Positions 1 through 5,194 of a DNA stretch of 6,421 bases are shown here, piece after piece (within the stretch, counting starts at the first letter, position 1; the number at the start of each line of letters is the position of its first letter). The notes beneath the pieces were generated by a model. It did no database searches and was not told the origin of the DNA. It saw only the letters and a list, made by a program, of their open reading frames with translations. The stretch spans positions 1 to 6,421 of the forward strand of contig CAMWVF010000065.1 in NCBI GenBank assembly GCA_947177545.1, written 5' to 3'. Made by a program: the position numbers and the translations under genes. The stretch comes from an uncultured Clostridia bacterium. GTDB lineage: Bacteria; Bacillota; Clostridia; Oscillospirales; Ruminococcaceae.

Positions 1-519
1 GCTATATATCATCACTTCAAGTCCAAGGAAGAGATACTCATCGCCGTGACAAACAAGATGACGGAAGAATCCAACAAAATGCTTTTTGAGATAAGGAACA
101 ACCCCGATATGACGGGCAAGGAAAAGCTTAAAAAGCTTTTGGAGGACTCGGTAAACCGTCCCGCTCACGATGAAATTTTTTCCGCCGCACCGAATATAAA
201 ATCAAGTCCCGCGCTTGTTTCCAGTATTTTAATGGAGTCTGTGGAAACTGTTGCACACGAATATGTCCTGCCAATAATAAAGCAGGGCATTGAGGACGGT
301 TCTATTCAGACCGAATACCCCGAAGAGCTTGCGGAGCTTATAATGCTTGTGGGAAACGTTTGGCTTGACCCAATGGTATTCGACGATGATCCCGAAAAAA
401 TCTACAAGAAATGCGTTATGTACGACAAAATGCTGCGTGGGTTCGGACTGGATATTATTGATGAGAGTATATTTGAAAGATTTCGCATTCTTACGGAGAT
501 GTACTGCAAAAACAAATAA
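1..519 (+). CDS. TetR/AcrR-family transcriptional regulator (5' truncated by window edge)
   Basis: The frame is open from base 1 and ends in TAA at 517-519, giving 172 residues. The first residues, AIYHHFKSKEEIL, match the end of the TetR-family helix-turn-helix: the Y-HHF-KSKEE stretch covers the end of the recognition helix and the start of helix 4. About 45-55 N-terminal residues, including most of the DNA-binding domain, must lie upstream. The rest is the usual alpha-helical ligand-binding and dimerisation domain, with no recognisable ligand signature. An ATG at 46 is internal and is not the real start, because the family motif lies before it. Family members repress nearby genes and release DNA on binding a small molecule. 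The same-strand exporter 279 bp downstream is the natural target (inference). Family assignment is firm; ligand and target are not known. Confidence 0.9.
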   Translation, partial: AIYHHFKSKEEILIAVTNKMTEESNKMLFEIRNNPDMTGKEKLKKLLEDSVNRPAHDEIFSAAPNIKSSPALVSSILMESVETVAHEYVLPIIKQGIEDGSIQTEYPEELAELIMLVGNVWLDPMVFDDDPEKIYKKCVMYDKMLRGFGLDIIDESIFERFRILTEMYCKNK

Positions 520-522
520 AAC

Positions 523-550
523 TTTTTCTGTCCTATAAGGGACAGAAAAA
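523..550. promoter_or_regulatory. Perfect 11-bp inverted repeat just after the tetR stop (candidate operator)
   Basis: The arms TTTTTCTGTCC (523-533) and GGACAGAAAAA (540-550) are perfectly complementary around a 6-nt centre, starting 3 nt after the TetR-family stop codon. The T tract lies before the stem and the A tract after it, so neither strand gives the GC-stem-then-U-run of an intrinsic terminator. A 28-bp dyad between a TetR gene and its presumed target has the size and place of a TetR-family operator. However, it sits about 105 bp upstream of the best -10 candidate, so it could instead be an mRNA 3'-end stabilising hairpin. The repeat is certain; its role is inferred. Confidence 0.55.
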
Positions 551-654
551 ATTACCCGCTATTCATACCGACGGTAGGTATTATAAATAACTTTTTAGCC
601 GAAAAATATATTACTTGACGATTTTCGGATTTAAGGATTATTTAATAATTTTCA

Positions 655-663
655 TGCTATACT
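655..663 (+). promoter_or_regulatory. Candidate extended -10 promoter for the MFS exporter
   Basis: TGCTATACT is an extended -10 element (TGn followed by TATACT at 658-663, one mismatch to TATAAT). No good -35 hexamer lies 16-18 bp upstream, which fits an extended -10 promoter. It would start transcription near 670 and give a leader of about 130 nt before the exporter's ATG. A TTGACG at 615-620 is an alternative -35 but has only a poor -10 at 638-643. Confidence 0.4.
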
Positions 664-677
664 GATCACCTATAAAA

Positions 678-738
678 GTGCATATAAATAACTGTGCAAA
701 AATCATATATGAAAATTTTTACTTGATTTTTTATGCAC
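678..738 (+). repeat. Inverted repeats in the exporter leader
   Basis: GTGCATA (678-684) is the exact reverse complement of TATGCAC (732-738). A second GTGCA (694-698), continued by AAAATCA (699-705), can pair with TGATTTT (724-730) and TGCAC (734-738), leaving a 3-nt bulge. The two upstream arms therefore compete for one downstream arm. A perfect 10-bp palindrome, TCATATATGA (703-712), sits inside. The stems are AT-rich and followed by GTTTTAATT. The segment could be a repressor operator or a weak attenuator-like leader; the sequence alone does not decide. Confidence 0.45.
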
Positions 739-798
739 GTTTTAATTGGTATTTAGTATAAAAATTTACAACTAAAAAAATAAATCGGAGGTACAAAT

Positions 799-2043
799 AT
801 GAACAAGCTTTTTAAACGAGATTTTACAATGGTTGTTATCGGTCAGATAATCTCACTTTTTGGCAACGCAATACTGCGCTTTGCCCTGCCCCTTTATCTG
901 CTCCGTGAGACAAATTCCTCGTCTCTTTTCGGCGCGGTAACAGCCTGCTCCTTTATCCCAATGGTGATTTTTTCTCTCTTCGGAGGCATTATTGCCGACA
1001 GAAAAAACAAGCGTAATATTATGGTGGCGCTTGATTTTACAACAGCGGCGGTAATTCTGATATTCAGCTTTGCTTTGGGAAAAATTTCGCTTGTTCCTCT
1101 TATGATAGCTGTACTGATGATACTGTACGGCATTTCGGGAATTTATCAGCCCGCCGTTCAGGCAAGCATACCGCTTATTACGGAAAAACAATTTCTTATG
1201 CAGGGCAACGCGGTGATAAATATGGTAAGTACCATTGCGGGTCTGCTGGGACCGATAATCGGCGGTGTTCTGTTCGGCGCATTCGGGATAATGCCTATTC
1301 TGTTCATCAGCGTCGGCTGCTTTGTTTTTTCGGCGGTCATGGAAATTTTTATACATATTCCTTTTGAAAAAAATACCGACGGCAAAAGCATTTTGGAAGC
1401 AGTCGGTTCCGATCTGTCGGACAGCTTCAAGTTTATCAAAAACGAAAAGCCTATTTTTCTTTCGGTACTTTGGATACTTGCGCTGTTCAATCTTATTTTG
1501 TCGGCAATGATTATAGTAGGTATTCCCGTAATTGTGGTACAGATTTTGGGAATGTCCGATACTGCTCTCGGAATAACTCAAGGCGCAATGGGTCTGGGAG
1601 GACTTGCGGGAGGAATTATCGCGGGAGCGGCGGCGGAAAAAATCCGTCTTAAAAACGGTTATGTGATTTTAATAATATGTTCGCTGGCGGCGTTTTTTAT
1701 GGGTATTTCCGTTTTTGAAGCAGTACCGAAAAATGTCGGATATATCATAATAACCGCTGTAAGCTTCGGAGCAATGTGCGCGTCCACAATGTTCAGTGTG
1801 TCAATGATGACTGCGGTACAGCAGCAAACTCCGCTTAACCTCCTTGGGAAGATAATGGCTGTGCTTATTGCTGTGTCAAGCTGCTCCCAGCCTGTGGGAC
1901 AGGCGGTTTACGGAGTGTTGTTTGATGTTTTTTCCGAAAAGCCGTATTTTGTAATGATCGGCGCGGCGGTTTTGGCTATGGCGGTTTCGCTGTACTCCAA
2001 AAAGGTTTTTGCGGTTCTTGAAATGGAATCCGCTGTAAGATAA
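799..2043 (+). CDS. MFS transporter, probable drug/metabolite:H+ antiporter (MefA/EntS-like DHA3 type)
   Basis: This 414-residue protein has the normal length for a 12-helix major facilitator superfamily permease. Helix 1 starts near residue 11 and the last helix ends near 399, with hydrophobic blocks between and a longer hydrophilic loop at about 187-217 dividing the two six-helix halves. The loop after helix 2 holds a motif-A signature (G62/G63, D67-R68, K71-R72). GPIIGG at 151-156 in helix 5 resembles motif C of drug:H+ antiporters. The start is set by GGAGG at 787-791, 7 nt before the ATG. The upstream TetR-family gene on the same strand suggests inducible efflux of a toxic compound. Overall character fits the macrolide-efflux/enterobactin-exporter branch, but the substrate cannot be read from the sequence. 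A hairpin at 2087-2128 follows the gene. Confidence 0.9.
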   Translation: MNKLFKRDFTMVVIGQIISLFGNAILRFALPLYLLRETNSSSLFGAVTACSFIPMVIFSLFGGIIADRKNKRNIMVALDFTTAAVILIFSFALGKISLVPLMIAVLMILYGISGIYQPAVQASIPLITEKQFLMQGNAVINMVSTIAGLLGPIIGGVLFGAFGIMPILFISVGCFVFSAVMEIFIHIPFEKNTDGKSILEAVGSDLSDSFKFIKNEKPIFLSVLWILALFNLILSAMIIVGIPVIVVQILGMSDTALGITQGAMGLGGLAGGIIAGAAAEKIRLKNGYVILIICSLAAFFMGISVFEAVPKNVGYIIITAVSFGAMCASTMFSVSMMTAVQQQTPLNLLGKIMAVLIAVSSCSQPVGQAVYGVLFDVFSEKPYFVMIGAAVLAMAVSLYSKKVFAVLEMESAVR

Positions 2044-2086
2044 ATGTTTTTGAGATTTGACGTGATAAATCACAAAATAATATAAG

Positions 2087-2128
2087 CAATACCGCCCAAA
2101 GATGTTGATTGTTCTTTGGGCGGTATTG
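2087..2128. terminator. Hairpin terminator after the MFS gene
   Basis: CAATACCGCCCAAAG (2087-2101) and its exact complement (2114-2128) form a 15-bp perfect stem with a 12-nt loop, 43 nt after the exporter stop. On the plus strand the tail is only TCTATATAC, a poor U run. On the minus strand the tail is TTATATTATTTT, so the structure may also stop leftward transcription from the convergent surface-protein gene. A terminator or mRNA 3'-end hairpin is the likely role. Confidence 0.7.
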
Positions 2129-2335
2129 TCTATATACAAAGGATATGTTTAAAAATTAAATTAACGATTAGATTTGAATTTCCGATTAACCGGGAAAGAA
2201 AGTTAAATGAATAAAAGTAACGGCTATGGTTGTAAAATACGTAGTTCAAGTTCAGATGGTTATCAATAACCGTTTCAATTCGTTTCTAAAAATACAAAAT
2301 AAACCAAACGCCAATAAACCGACATTCTTCCCTGC
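2129..2335. other. Convergent intergenic spacer without a supported gene
   Basis: Between the two terminator hairpins lies AT-rich DNA with no frame that has both a ribosome binding site and protein-like composition. The only local structure is a 6-bp perfect dyad, GGTTAT-CA-ATAACC, at 2258-2271, too short to interpret. The whole gene-free gap runs from 2044 to 2375 between the two convergent genes. Confidence 0.6.
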
Positions 2336-2377
2336 AAAAAAACATCCTGCCGCACATTGTACGGCAGGATGTTTTTT
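2336..2377. terminator. Bidirectional intrinsic terminator shared by convergent genes
   Basis: ACATCCTGCCG (2342-2352) pairs perfectly with CGGCAGGATGT (2362-2372) around a 9-nt loop. An A tract (2336-2341) lies on the left and a T tract (2372-2377) on the right, so both strands give a GC-rich stem followed by a U run. The minus-strand surface-protein gene ends in TAA at 2378-2376, placing its stop codon inside the A/T flank of the terminator. It would also catch rightward read-through from the exporter. Confidence 0.9.
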
Positions 2378-4418
2378 ATTTCATATTCTTTTTGCAAAAG
2401 TATTTCTTTGCTGCTATAGTCGCAATTCCCGCAACAGTCGCAAAAATCAAAATCATAACATAGTGAATATTATTATCCGTTTCGCCGCTTTCATAAATTC
2501 CAGCCGCAGAAGAAACGTCCTCAACGTAAGGCTCGTCAGAAATTACCTCCTCTTCCTTTTTGACGGTTGTTTCAGTAACGGTCGGAGTTACGACAGGTAC
2601 GGACGGTGAAACAGGCGTTGTGCCGCCAGTCGGCGGTGTTGACGGTACTGACGGTCTATCCGTACCGCCGTTTGAAGCTGTATATGCTATAGCATATGTG
2701 GAAAATTTATCGGTGTAGAAAGTCAACCTGCGACTTGTCTTATCGTATGTTCCGCCGAGATTTTCCGCCACGCCGTCGTGTACCCTGATAATTGAATATG
2801 TCCTGTCGCTTGCGTAAATGCTTTCGGGAATTGTCAGCGTAATGCCTATACGACCGTTTGTGCTGTAGATAGGTGTTTTTGCGCTATTATCCTTTATTTT
2901 GAAAAGCGACAAATTCACATAAATACCTATTTTCTCGTCAGCCTTTAACGCCGACGAAGCAGCTGCCACATCAGTGGGGGAATCGCTGTCCCGTATGTCT
3001 GTGACCTCAAGAACTATCTTAAAACTGCTGCCGTTTTCAACAGCCGCGTTATCTTCGGGAGTAAGCACCTTTTCTATAAGCGTATTGTCCTGCACCAGTT
3101 CCGCGTTTGTTCCTGCGGTGTCCTTAACGTCCCCCACAACATTGCCTGTGTTTTCGTTGGGGATCTTTTCTATTGCTTCTCTTTCAAGCTCTGTGCCGCA
3201 GACCGTACATTTTTTAATCTGTACGCCCTCTAAGTCGGTTGTGGCGGGAGTTACTACTATCCATTCACTCGGATTATGCTCTGCAAGCTTGGATTGTTCG
3301 CCGCAGTCGCATTCGTGCCAATGGCTTGTGTTGTCGTGTTTCCAATCGGGACTGAAGTTGTGGGTATGTATACTTTCTGTCTTTGTAGCAGAGCAGACTT
3401 TACAAGTATAGGTTTTCTTGCCATCGGCTTCTTCGGTAGGCGGTGTTTCCCAATCGTGGTCACTAACGTCCTTTTGGTCATGGCAGTCCGCACATTTGTG
3501 CCAGTGTTTGTTATCGTCGGACGTCCATTCGTCCTGATATTTGTGTCCCGTAGCTGTTGTCACAACATCTTTATCGTTAAAAATAATATCAGCTTCAGCG
3601 GTAGGAATTTCTTTTTTAAATTTATAACCGCAGCCTGAACAAGACCAATACTCAATATTTCCGTCTTCCGTACAGGTTGCGTCTTTTGCTTCGGTCTTAG
3701 TGCAGGAATGGCCTGAAAATACGAGAGAAAACATTGCTTCATATGTTTCATATCCGCTTTCATAAGAATAAGATGCAACTTTAGATTTTCCTAAACATAG
3801 GATTTTTTCATTATTGTCAACCAATTTTCCTTGTGTCCAGCGGGATACTTTGTCTAACTCAAATCCTGTTGGCAATATTTTGGGTAAGTCTGCAAGGTCG
3901 ATCATGCAGCCCGGAACAGCATATTTATTACCCGTTATGTTTGTAGTACTTAATGTAGTCTTTCCACTTAAATCGCTTAAATCTATTGAGGTAAGCTGAT
4001 TATAACTTAATACAAGCACTTTCAATTTAATGTTTTGACTTAAATCTATTGAGGTAAGCTGATTAGACATTAATTCAAGCTTTTCCAATTTAGTATTTTG
4101 ACTTAAATCTATTGAGGTGAGTTTATTATTATTGCAGTAAAGTATTGTCAATGCAGTGAAATAACCTATTCCCGTAAGGTCGGCTATATTTTTACCGTCG
4201 ACATCAATTTTCGTAACGTTTGCAATTTCAGAAGCGCTTAAAGAACCATCGATGTCGGTATCAAAATTGTCACTGATATAATTTCTGAAATTCTCGTCGG
4301 GGAAGTTTGTTTCGTCTATTGCTATATCTGCCGCCGCCGAAATACTTATCGGCATACCCGTAAATAGCATTAAGGTCATACTTAACGCTGTAAAAAATGA
4401 AATAATTTTTTTCATCAT
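2376..4418 (-). CDS. Secreted leucine-rich-repeat surface protein with EF-hand loop, Cys-rich modules and C-terminal membrane anchor
   Basis: This 680-residue protein has a modular extracellular layout. Residues 1-29 are a signal peptide (MMKK, hydrophobic core, cleavage near SAAA). Residues 53-64 form an EF-hand-like loop, D53-x-D55-x-D57-G-x-L-x-x-x-E64. Residues 89-151 are three 21-residue leucine-rich repeats containing LTSIDLS. Residues 165-236 look like the beta module that often follows such repeats. Residues 237-407 are Cys/His-rich, with C260/C263, C309/C312, C339/C342, C370/C372 and C404/C407 and two HWHxC motifs. Residues 440-580 are a beta-rich module seen in Firmicutes surface proteins, 584-615 a Pro/Thr stalk, and 653-670 a hydrophobic segment followed by Lys. 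No LPXTG sorting motif is present, so it is probably a membrane-anchored adhesin or binding protein; the ligand is unknown. AAGGAG (complement of 4428-4433) lies 9 nt before the first of two adjacent ATGs. Confidence 0.85.
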   Translation of the reverse strand: MMKKIISFFTALSMTLMLFTGMPISISAAADIAIDETNFPDENFRNYISDNFDTDIDGSLSASEIANVTKIDVDGKNIADLTGIGYFTALTILYCNNNKLTSIDLSQNTKLEKLELMSNQLTSIDLSQNIKLKVLVLSYNQLTSIDLSDLSGKTTLSTTNITGNKYAVPGCMIDLADLPKILPTGFELDKVSRWTQGKLVDNNEKILCLGKSKVASYSYESGYETYEAMFSLVFSGHSCTKTEAKDATCTEDGNIEYWSCSGCGYKFKKEIPTAEADIIFNDKDVVTTATGHKYQDEWTSDDNKHWHKCADCHDQKDVSDHDWETPPTEEADGKKTYTCKVCSATKTESIHTHNFSPDWKHDNTSHWHECDCGEQSKLAEHNPSEWIVVTPATTDLEGVQIKKCTVCGTELEREAIEKIPNENTGNVVGDVKDTAGTNAELVQDNTLIEKVLTPEDNAAVENGSSFKIVLEVTDIRDSDSPTDVAAASSALKADEKIGIYVNLSLFKIKDNSAKTPIYSTNGRIGITLTIPESIYASDRTYSIIRVHDGVAENLGGTYDKTSRRLTFYTDKFSTYAIAYTASNGGTDRPSVPSTPPTGGTTPVSPSVPVVTPTVTETTVKKEEEVISDEPYVEDVSSAAGIYESGETDNNIHYVMILIFATVAGIATIAAKKYFCKKNMK
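3966..4154 (-). repeat. Three tandem 63-bp units encoding leucine-rich repeats
   Basis: The units encode residues 89-109, 110-130 and 131-151 of the surface protein. A 27-nt block is identical at 3976-4002 and 4039-4065, exactly 63 bp apart. The first 17 nt of that block recur at 4102-4118, again 63 bp away, after which the third copy diverges. The DNA-level identity implies recent duplication or conversion of repeat units, and copy number may vary between strains. Confidence 0.85.
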
Positions 4419-4450
4419 TAAAATTCTCTCCTTAAAATTTGATTTATTTA

Positions 4451-4479
4451 ACTATAGCATAAAAAGCGGAAAATGGGAA
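4451..4479 (-). promoter_or_regulatory. Promoter of the surface-protein gene
   Basis: Read on the minus strand, the -35 is TTCCCA (4479-4474, 4 of 6 to consensus), the spacer is 17 bp, and the -10 is TATAGT (4456-4451, 5 of 6). The spacer ends in TGC, making an extended -10. Transcription would start near 4444, about 25 nt before the ATG, just leaving room for the AAGGAG ribosome binding site. Confidence 0.65.
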
Positions 4480-4741
4480 GCTTTTGACGAAAATAGCGGG
4501 TTTCGCGGCAAAAATAACGTTGGCAAAAGCATAGAACATCAATTTTAAAGCATAAATAACAATGACAGAAAAATATGCAAGTTAAAGGGGCGGAGTCGCC
4601 CCCAATTACAGCGGATGGGCAAAGCCCGCCGCTAAGGCGTTTAACGGCATTTTCGGAAAGGGGTTGTAAAATGCGGTAATTCAAAATTACTGGGTCGCAG
4701 GGATGTGAAAACGCGGTGCCAAACCGAATAACACGGGGTTG
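4480..4741. other. Hairpin-dense noncoding segment between divergent promoters
   Basis: No gene is supported here. Several short stems sit close together: GGGGCG/CGCCCC (4587-4592/4597-4602, loop GAGT); GCGG/CCGC enclosing GGGC-AAA-GCCC (4611-4632); GCATTTT/AAAATGC (4647-4653/4668-4674); GTAATT-CAA-AATTAC (4676-4690); and CGGT/ACCG (4714-4717/4723-4726). A wider 7-bp inverted repeat, GCTTTTG/CAAAAGC, lies at 4480-4486 and 4524-4530. The stretch from 4587 on is visibly richer in G and C than its flanks. It could be a small structured RNA, a dispersed palindromic repeat, or part of a mobile-element end. I do not recognise a known family. Confidence 0.5.
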
Positions 4742-4782
4742 CGCGAAAAAAGTCCATAAATTACCTGTGGATTTTAAGCGCG
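4742..4782. promoter_or_regulatory. 41-bp imperfect dyad overlapping the -35 region of the small ORF's promoter
   Basis: The arms 4742-4756 and 4768-4782 pair without gaps: CGCG with CGCG at the outer ends, AAA with TTT, and TCCA with TGGA inside. Eleven of 15 positions are complementary and one more is G-T. The 11-nt centre is TAAATTACCTG. Length and imperfect symmetry fit either a repressor operator (it covers the -35 position) or a serine-recombinase attachment site. Neither role is shown by the sequence. Confidence 0.4.
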
Positions 4783-4796
4783 TGTTGTGGTATAAT
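4768..4796 (+). promoter_or_regulatory. Extended -10 promoter for the 71-residue ORF
   Basis: TGGTATAAT at 4788-4796 is a perfect extended -10 (TATAAT at 4791-4796). The hexamer 17 bp upstream, TGGATT (4768-4773), is a weak -35. Transcription would start near 4803, giving a leader of about 74 nt that contains the dyad at 4808-4839. Confidence 0.6.
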
Positions 4797-4807
4797 TGTT
4801 GTAAAAA

Positions 4808-4839
4808 GTAAAATTTTTCCTGTCACGGAATAAATTTAC
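4808..4839 (+). promoter_or_regulatory. 32-bp dyad in the start of the small ORF's leader
   Basis: GTAAAATTTTTCC (4808-4820) and GGAATAAATTTAC (4827-4839) are complementary at 11 of 13 positions around the 6-nt centre TGTCAC. It starts about 5 nt after the predicted transcription start, a classic operator place. Together with the dyad at 4742-4782 it brackets the -10 element. It could also act as a leader hairpin or a recombination site. Confidence 0.45.
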
Positions 4840-4876
4840 GGCAAATGCAAAGAATATAAATTAAAGGAGTGATGCC

Positions 4877-5092
4877 ATGAGAATTGATGTTCTTGAAGAT
4901 AGAAAGCGCGTGGAGGTTTGGGTAGGAAACAGCGAAAAAGACAGCGATTATGTAAAGCTGTCTCTTGAACACCTGTTTAAAAAATACGCGTCCGAAAAGT
5001 TCCTTGTGTCGGTTTTCTACTCGGGCAGCAAGGACTTATTCAAGAATACCGAAGAGCTTATTTTGCATAACAAGCTGTGCGGAGCCGATTAG
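4877..5092 (+). CDS. Small conserved-looking protein of unknown function upstream of the serine recombinase
   Basis: This 71-residue acidic/basic mixed protein has no signal peptide, membrane segment, Cys motif or obvious helix-turn-helix. It begins MRIDVLEDRKRVEVWV, and its middle (LSVEH-like helix, then KYASEKFLVSVFYSG) suggests a compact alpha/beta fold. The segment 'FLVSVFYSGSKDLFKNTEEL' resembles, from memory, short proteins often found beside clostridial recombinases ('VAVFxSGxxDLxExT'); this is recollection, not a search result. The start is supported by AAAGGAG at 4863-4869, 7 nt before the ATG, and by an extended -10 promoter at 4788-4796. It lies 102 bp upstream of the recombinase GTG and in the same direction. 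A role as a recombination accessory or regulator is possible but not shown. Confidence 0.75.
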   Translation: MRIDVLEDRKRVEVWVGNSEKDSDYVKLSLEHLFKKYASEKFLVSVFYSGSKDLFKNTEELILHNKLCGAD

Positions 5093-5100
5093 TATTCACG

Positions 5101-5120
5101 GGGGAAGGAAAACTTTCCCT
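5101..5120 (+). other. Hairpin after the small ORF
   Basis: GGGAAGG (5102-5108) pairs with CTTTCCC (5113-5119), one pair being G-U, around an AAAA loop; an outer G-U pair extends it to 5101-5120. It begins 9 nt after the TAG stop. No U run follows, so it is at best a weak terminator and more likely an mRNA 3'-end hairpin. Confidence 0.4.
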
Positions 5121-5142
5121 GCTACATAACGCTCTTAAAATA

Positions 5143-5171
5143 TTGAACGCACGAAAAAAATATGATATAAT
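5143..5171 (+). promoter_or_regulatory. Near-consensus sigma-A promoter of the serine recombinase
   Basis: TTGAAC (5143-5148), a 17-bp spacer, and a perfect TATAAT (5166-5171), preceded by TGA so that the -10 is also extended. Transcription would start near 5178, leaving only about 17 nt before the GTG at 5195. This indicates that the recombinase can be transcribed separately from the small upstream ORF. Confidence 0.8.
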
Positions 5172-5194
5172 AATTATGAAAGACGGTGATAAAA

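Noticed and set aside
565..581. Short palindrome TACCG-A-CGGTA with overlapping ATACC/GGTAT
   Set aside because: An 11-bp odd palindrome can arise by chance, and it does not line up with a promoter spacer; not enough to call an operator.
599..628. CCGAAAA/TTTTCGG inverted repeat with a TTGACG inside its loop
   Set aside because: Stem is only 7 bp with a 16-nt loop, and the matching -10 is poor; kept only as an alternative -35 note for the exporter promoter.
853..1581. Minus-strand 242-codon open frame inside the exporter gene
   Set aside because: It is antisense to a well-supported MFS gene and its product is rich in Asn, Tyr, Arg and His with no domain-like pattern; a by-product of the sense codon usage.
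2258..2271. GGTTAT-CA-ATAACC dyad in the convergent spacer
   Set aside because: Too short, with a 2-nt centre, and no promoter nearby for it to control.
2226..2609. Plus-strand 127-codon open frame
   Set aside because: It crosses the bidirectional terminator and runs antisense into the clearly real surface-protein gene; no ribosome binding site and low-complexity composition.
4480..4530. GCTTTTG/CAAAAGC inverted repeat as ends of a miniature transposable element
   Set aside because: Seven-bp arms with 37 bp between them, no flanking target duplication and no larger terminal repeats.
4448..4684. Minus-strand 78-codon open frame upstream of the surface-protein gene
   Set aside because: It covers the surface-protein promoter and the hairpin cluster, lacks a ribosome binding site, and its composition (many Cys, Phe, Arg) is that of translated noncoding DNA.
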